This document shows, in pieces, positions 63,207 to 64,000 of a DNA stretch of 64,000 nt. This stretch comes from Rhodococcus tukisamuensis NBRC 100609 (GTDB lineage Bacteria; Actinomycetota; Actinomycetes; Mycobacteriales; Mycobacteriaceae): assembly GCF_001894985.1 (NCBI RefSeq), contig NZ_BCXG01000002.1, positions 363,435 through 427,434 of the forward strand. Reading direction: 5' to 3'. The notes below the pieces were generated by a model that ran no database searches, was not told the DNA's origin, and saw nothing but the letters and a program-made list of their open reading frames with translations. Each line of letters opens with the position of its first letter. Positions within the stretch are counted from its first letter, which is position 1. The position numbers were made by a program, and so were the translations under genes.

Positions 63207-63213
63207 GGATGCG

Positions 63214-64000
63214 TCAGCGCCTCCGCTGGCGGGCGATGTCGGAGAGCACCACGCCCGCCGCGACGGACGCGTTGAGCGACTCCACCGGTCCGGCCATCGG
63301 GATGCTCAGGATCGTGTCGCAGGTCTCGCGGACCAGGCGGGAGAGGCCCTTGCCCTCCGAGCCGACAACAATCACGACCGGGCCGGTGCCGTCGTACTCG
63401 TCGAGGGTGGTGTCGCCGCCCGCGTCGAGCCCGACCACCTGGACGCCCTTGGCCGCCCAGTCCTTGAGGGTCCGGGTGAGGTTGGTCGCCTGCGCGATCG
63501 GCAGCCGCGCCGCGGCACCGGCACTGGTCCGCCACGCGACCGCGGTGACGCTGGCGCTGCGGCGCTGCGGGATCACCACGCCGTGCCCGCCGAACGCCGC
63601 CACCGAACGCACCACGGCGCCGAGGTTGCGCGGGTCGGTGATGTTGTCCAGCGCGACCAGCAGCGGGCGCTCCTGGTGCTTGCGGGCCTCGGCGATCAGG
63701 TCGTCGGGGTGCGCGTAGCGGTACGGCGGCACCTGCAGGGCGACGCCCTGGTGCAGCCCGTTGGCGCTCATCCGGTCCAGGTCGCCCCGGGGGACCTCGA
63801 GGATGGAGATGCCGGCCTCGGCCGCCAACTGCACGGACTCCTTGAGCCGGTCATCGCTGTCGGTCCCGACCGCGACGTACAGGGCGGTCGCCGGGACGCC
63901 CGCCCGCAGGCACTCGACGACGGGGTTGCGGCCCAGCACGTTCTCGGGACCGGCGTCGCCCTTGCGGGGCGAGCCGCCGCGACCGCGGGGTGCGCTGCCG
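63214..64000 (-). CDS. rlmB: RlmB, 23S rRNA 2'-O-methyltransferase (SpoU/TrmH), 5' end outside
   Basis: A SPOUT methyltransferase. Motif 1 [14 protein letters not shown], motif 2 [13 protein letters not shown] and motif 3 [15 protein letters not shown] are all present. The frame stays open to the right window edge, where a Gly/Arg/Ser-rich N-terminal extension ([11 protein letters not shown]) precedes [10 protein letters not shown], so GTG 63939 need not be the start. RlmB methylates the ribose of a conserved G of 23S rRNA in the peptidyl-transferase area. Extended, basic N-termini are common in actinobacterial members. Confidence 0.87.
   Translation of the reverse strand, partial: GSAPRGRGGSPRKGDAGPENVLGRNPVVECLRAGVPATALYVAVGTDSDDRLKESVQLAAEAGISILEVPRGDLDRMSANGLHQGVALQVPPYRYAHPDDLIAEARKHQERPLLVALDNITDPRNLGAVVRSVAAFGGHGVVIPQRRSASVTAVAWRTSAGAAARLPIAQATNLTRTLKDWAAKGVQVVGLDAGGDTTLDEYDGTGPVVIVVGSEGKGLSRLVRETCDTILSIPMAGPVESLNASVAAGVVLSDIARQRRR

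Overview
The window is high-GC DNA of about 68% G+C by eye. It has many GTG/TTG starts, 4-bp start/stop overlaps and actinobacterial regulators. It carries the core of an aerobic cholesterol/steroid catabolic island of a mycolic-acid actinobacterium (order Mycobacteriales). The gene set matches the Mycobacterium tuberculosis Rv3526-Rv3574 region, but the order is rearranged and there are extra genes (class II cholesterol oxidase, a second FAD steroid dehydrogenase, ceramidase). This suggests a Rhodococcus/Gordonia/Nocardia-type genome rather than a mycobacterium. Genus cannot be fixed from the sequence alone.

Layout. 1-19.2 kb: end of fadA5 and a ddn-like gene, then the KstR2 regulon for rings C/D and the propionate side chain (two SDRs, echA20-ipdABC, fadA6-kstR2, an odd SDR, ipdF-fadE30, fadD3-ech-fadE31-32-33). 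KstR2-type boxes lie at 3952, 10480 and 13406. 19.2-24.4 kb: an accessory block (SnoaL-like, acetoacetate-decarboxylase-like with a 10-codon leader ORF, SRPBCC, secreted ceramidase, unknown exported protein). 24.4-38.9 kb: the KstR-controlled ring A/B part (hsaADCB, kshA plus a small Cys-rich partner, hsaF-hsaG-hsaE with a FAD dehydrogenase, kstD-hsd4B-cholesterol oxidase). KstR-type boxes lie at 28043, 28146 and 34328. 38.9-43.5 kb: an MFS transporter with a mycofactocin-type SDR, a ZapE-like ATPase facing a TetR regulator across a perfect palindrome, and a RidA protein. 43.6-51.5 kb: one long KstR-controlled side-chain operon, fadE34-fadE28-fadE29-chsH2-chsH1-ltp2, divergent from kstR with a perfect KstR palindrome between. 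51.5-64 kb: housekeeping and stress genes (an OtsB-GH15 fusion, a LacI regulator, a zinc/manganese ABC importer, a split 5-oxoprolinase pxpAB/pxpC set around a SoxR-controlled MFS pump, a ZIP-like protein, and rlmB running off the end).

How it works together. Cholesterol oxidase makes the 3-keto-4-ene. KstD and KshA open ring B. HsaAB, HsaC and HsaD open and cut ring A, and HsaE-HsaF-HsaG take the C5 fragment to pyruvate and propionyl-CoA. FadE34/FadE28-29, ChsH1-H2, Ltp2 and FadA5 shorten the side chain. FadD3 activates HIP, and IpdF, FadE30, IpdC, EchA20 and IpdAB degrade rings C/D, with FadE31-33 and FadA6 finishing. CYP125, KshB, FadD17/19 and Mce4 are not in the window. Almost every convergent gene pair is separated by a strong inverted repeat. 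No tRNA, rRNA, CRISPR array or insertion sequence was seen.
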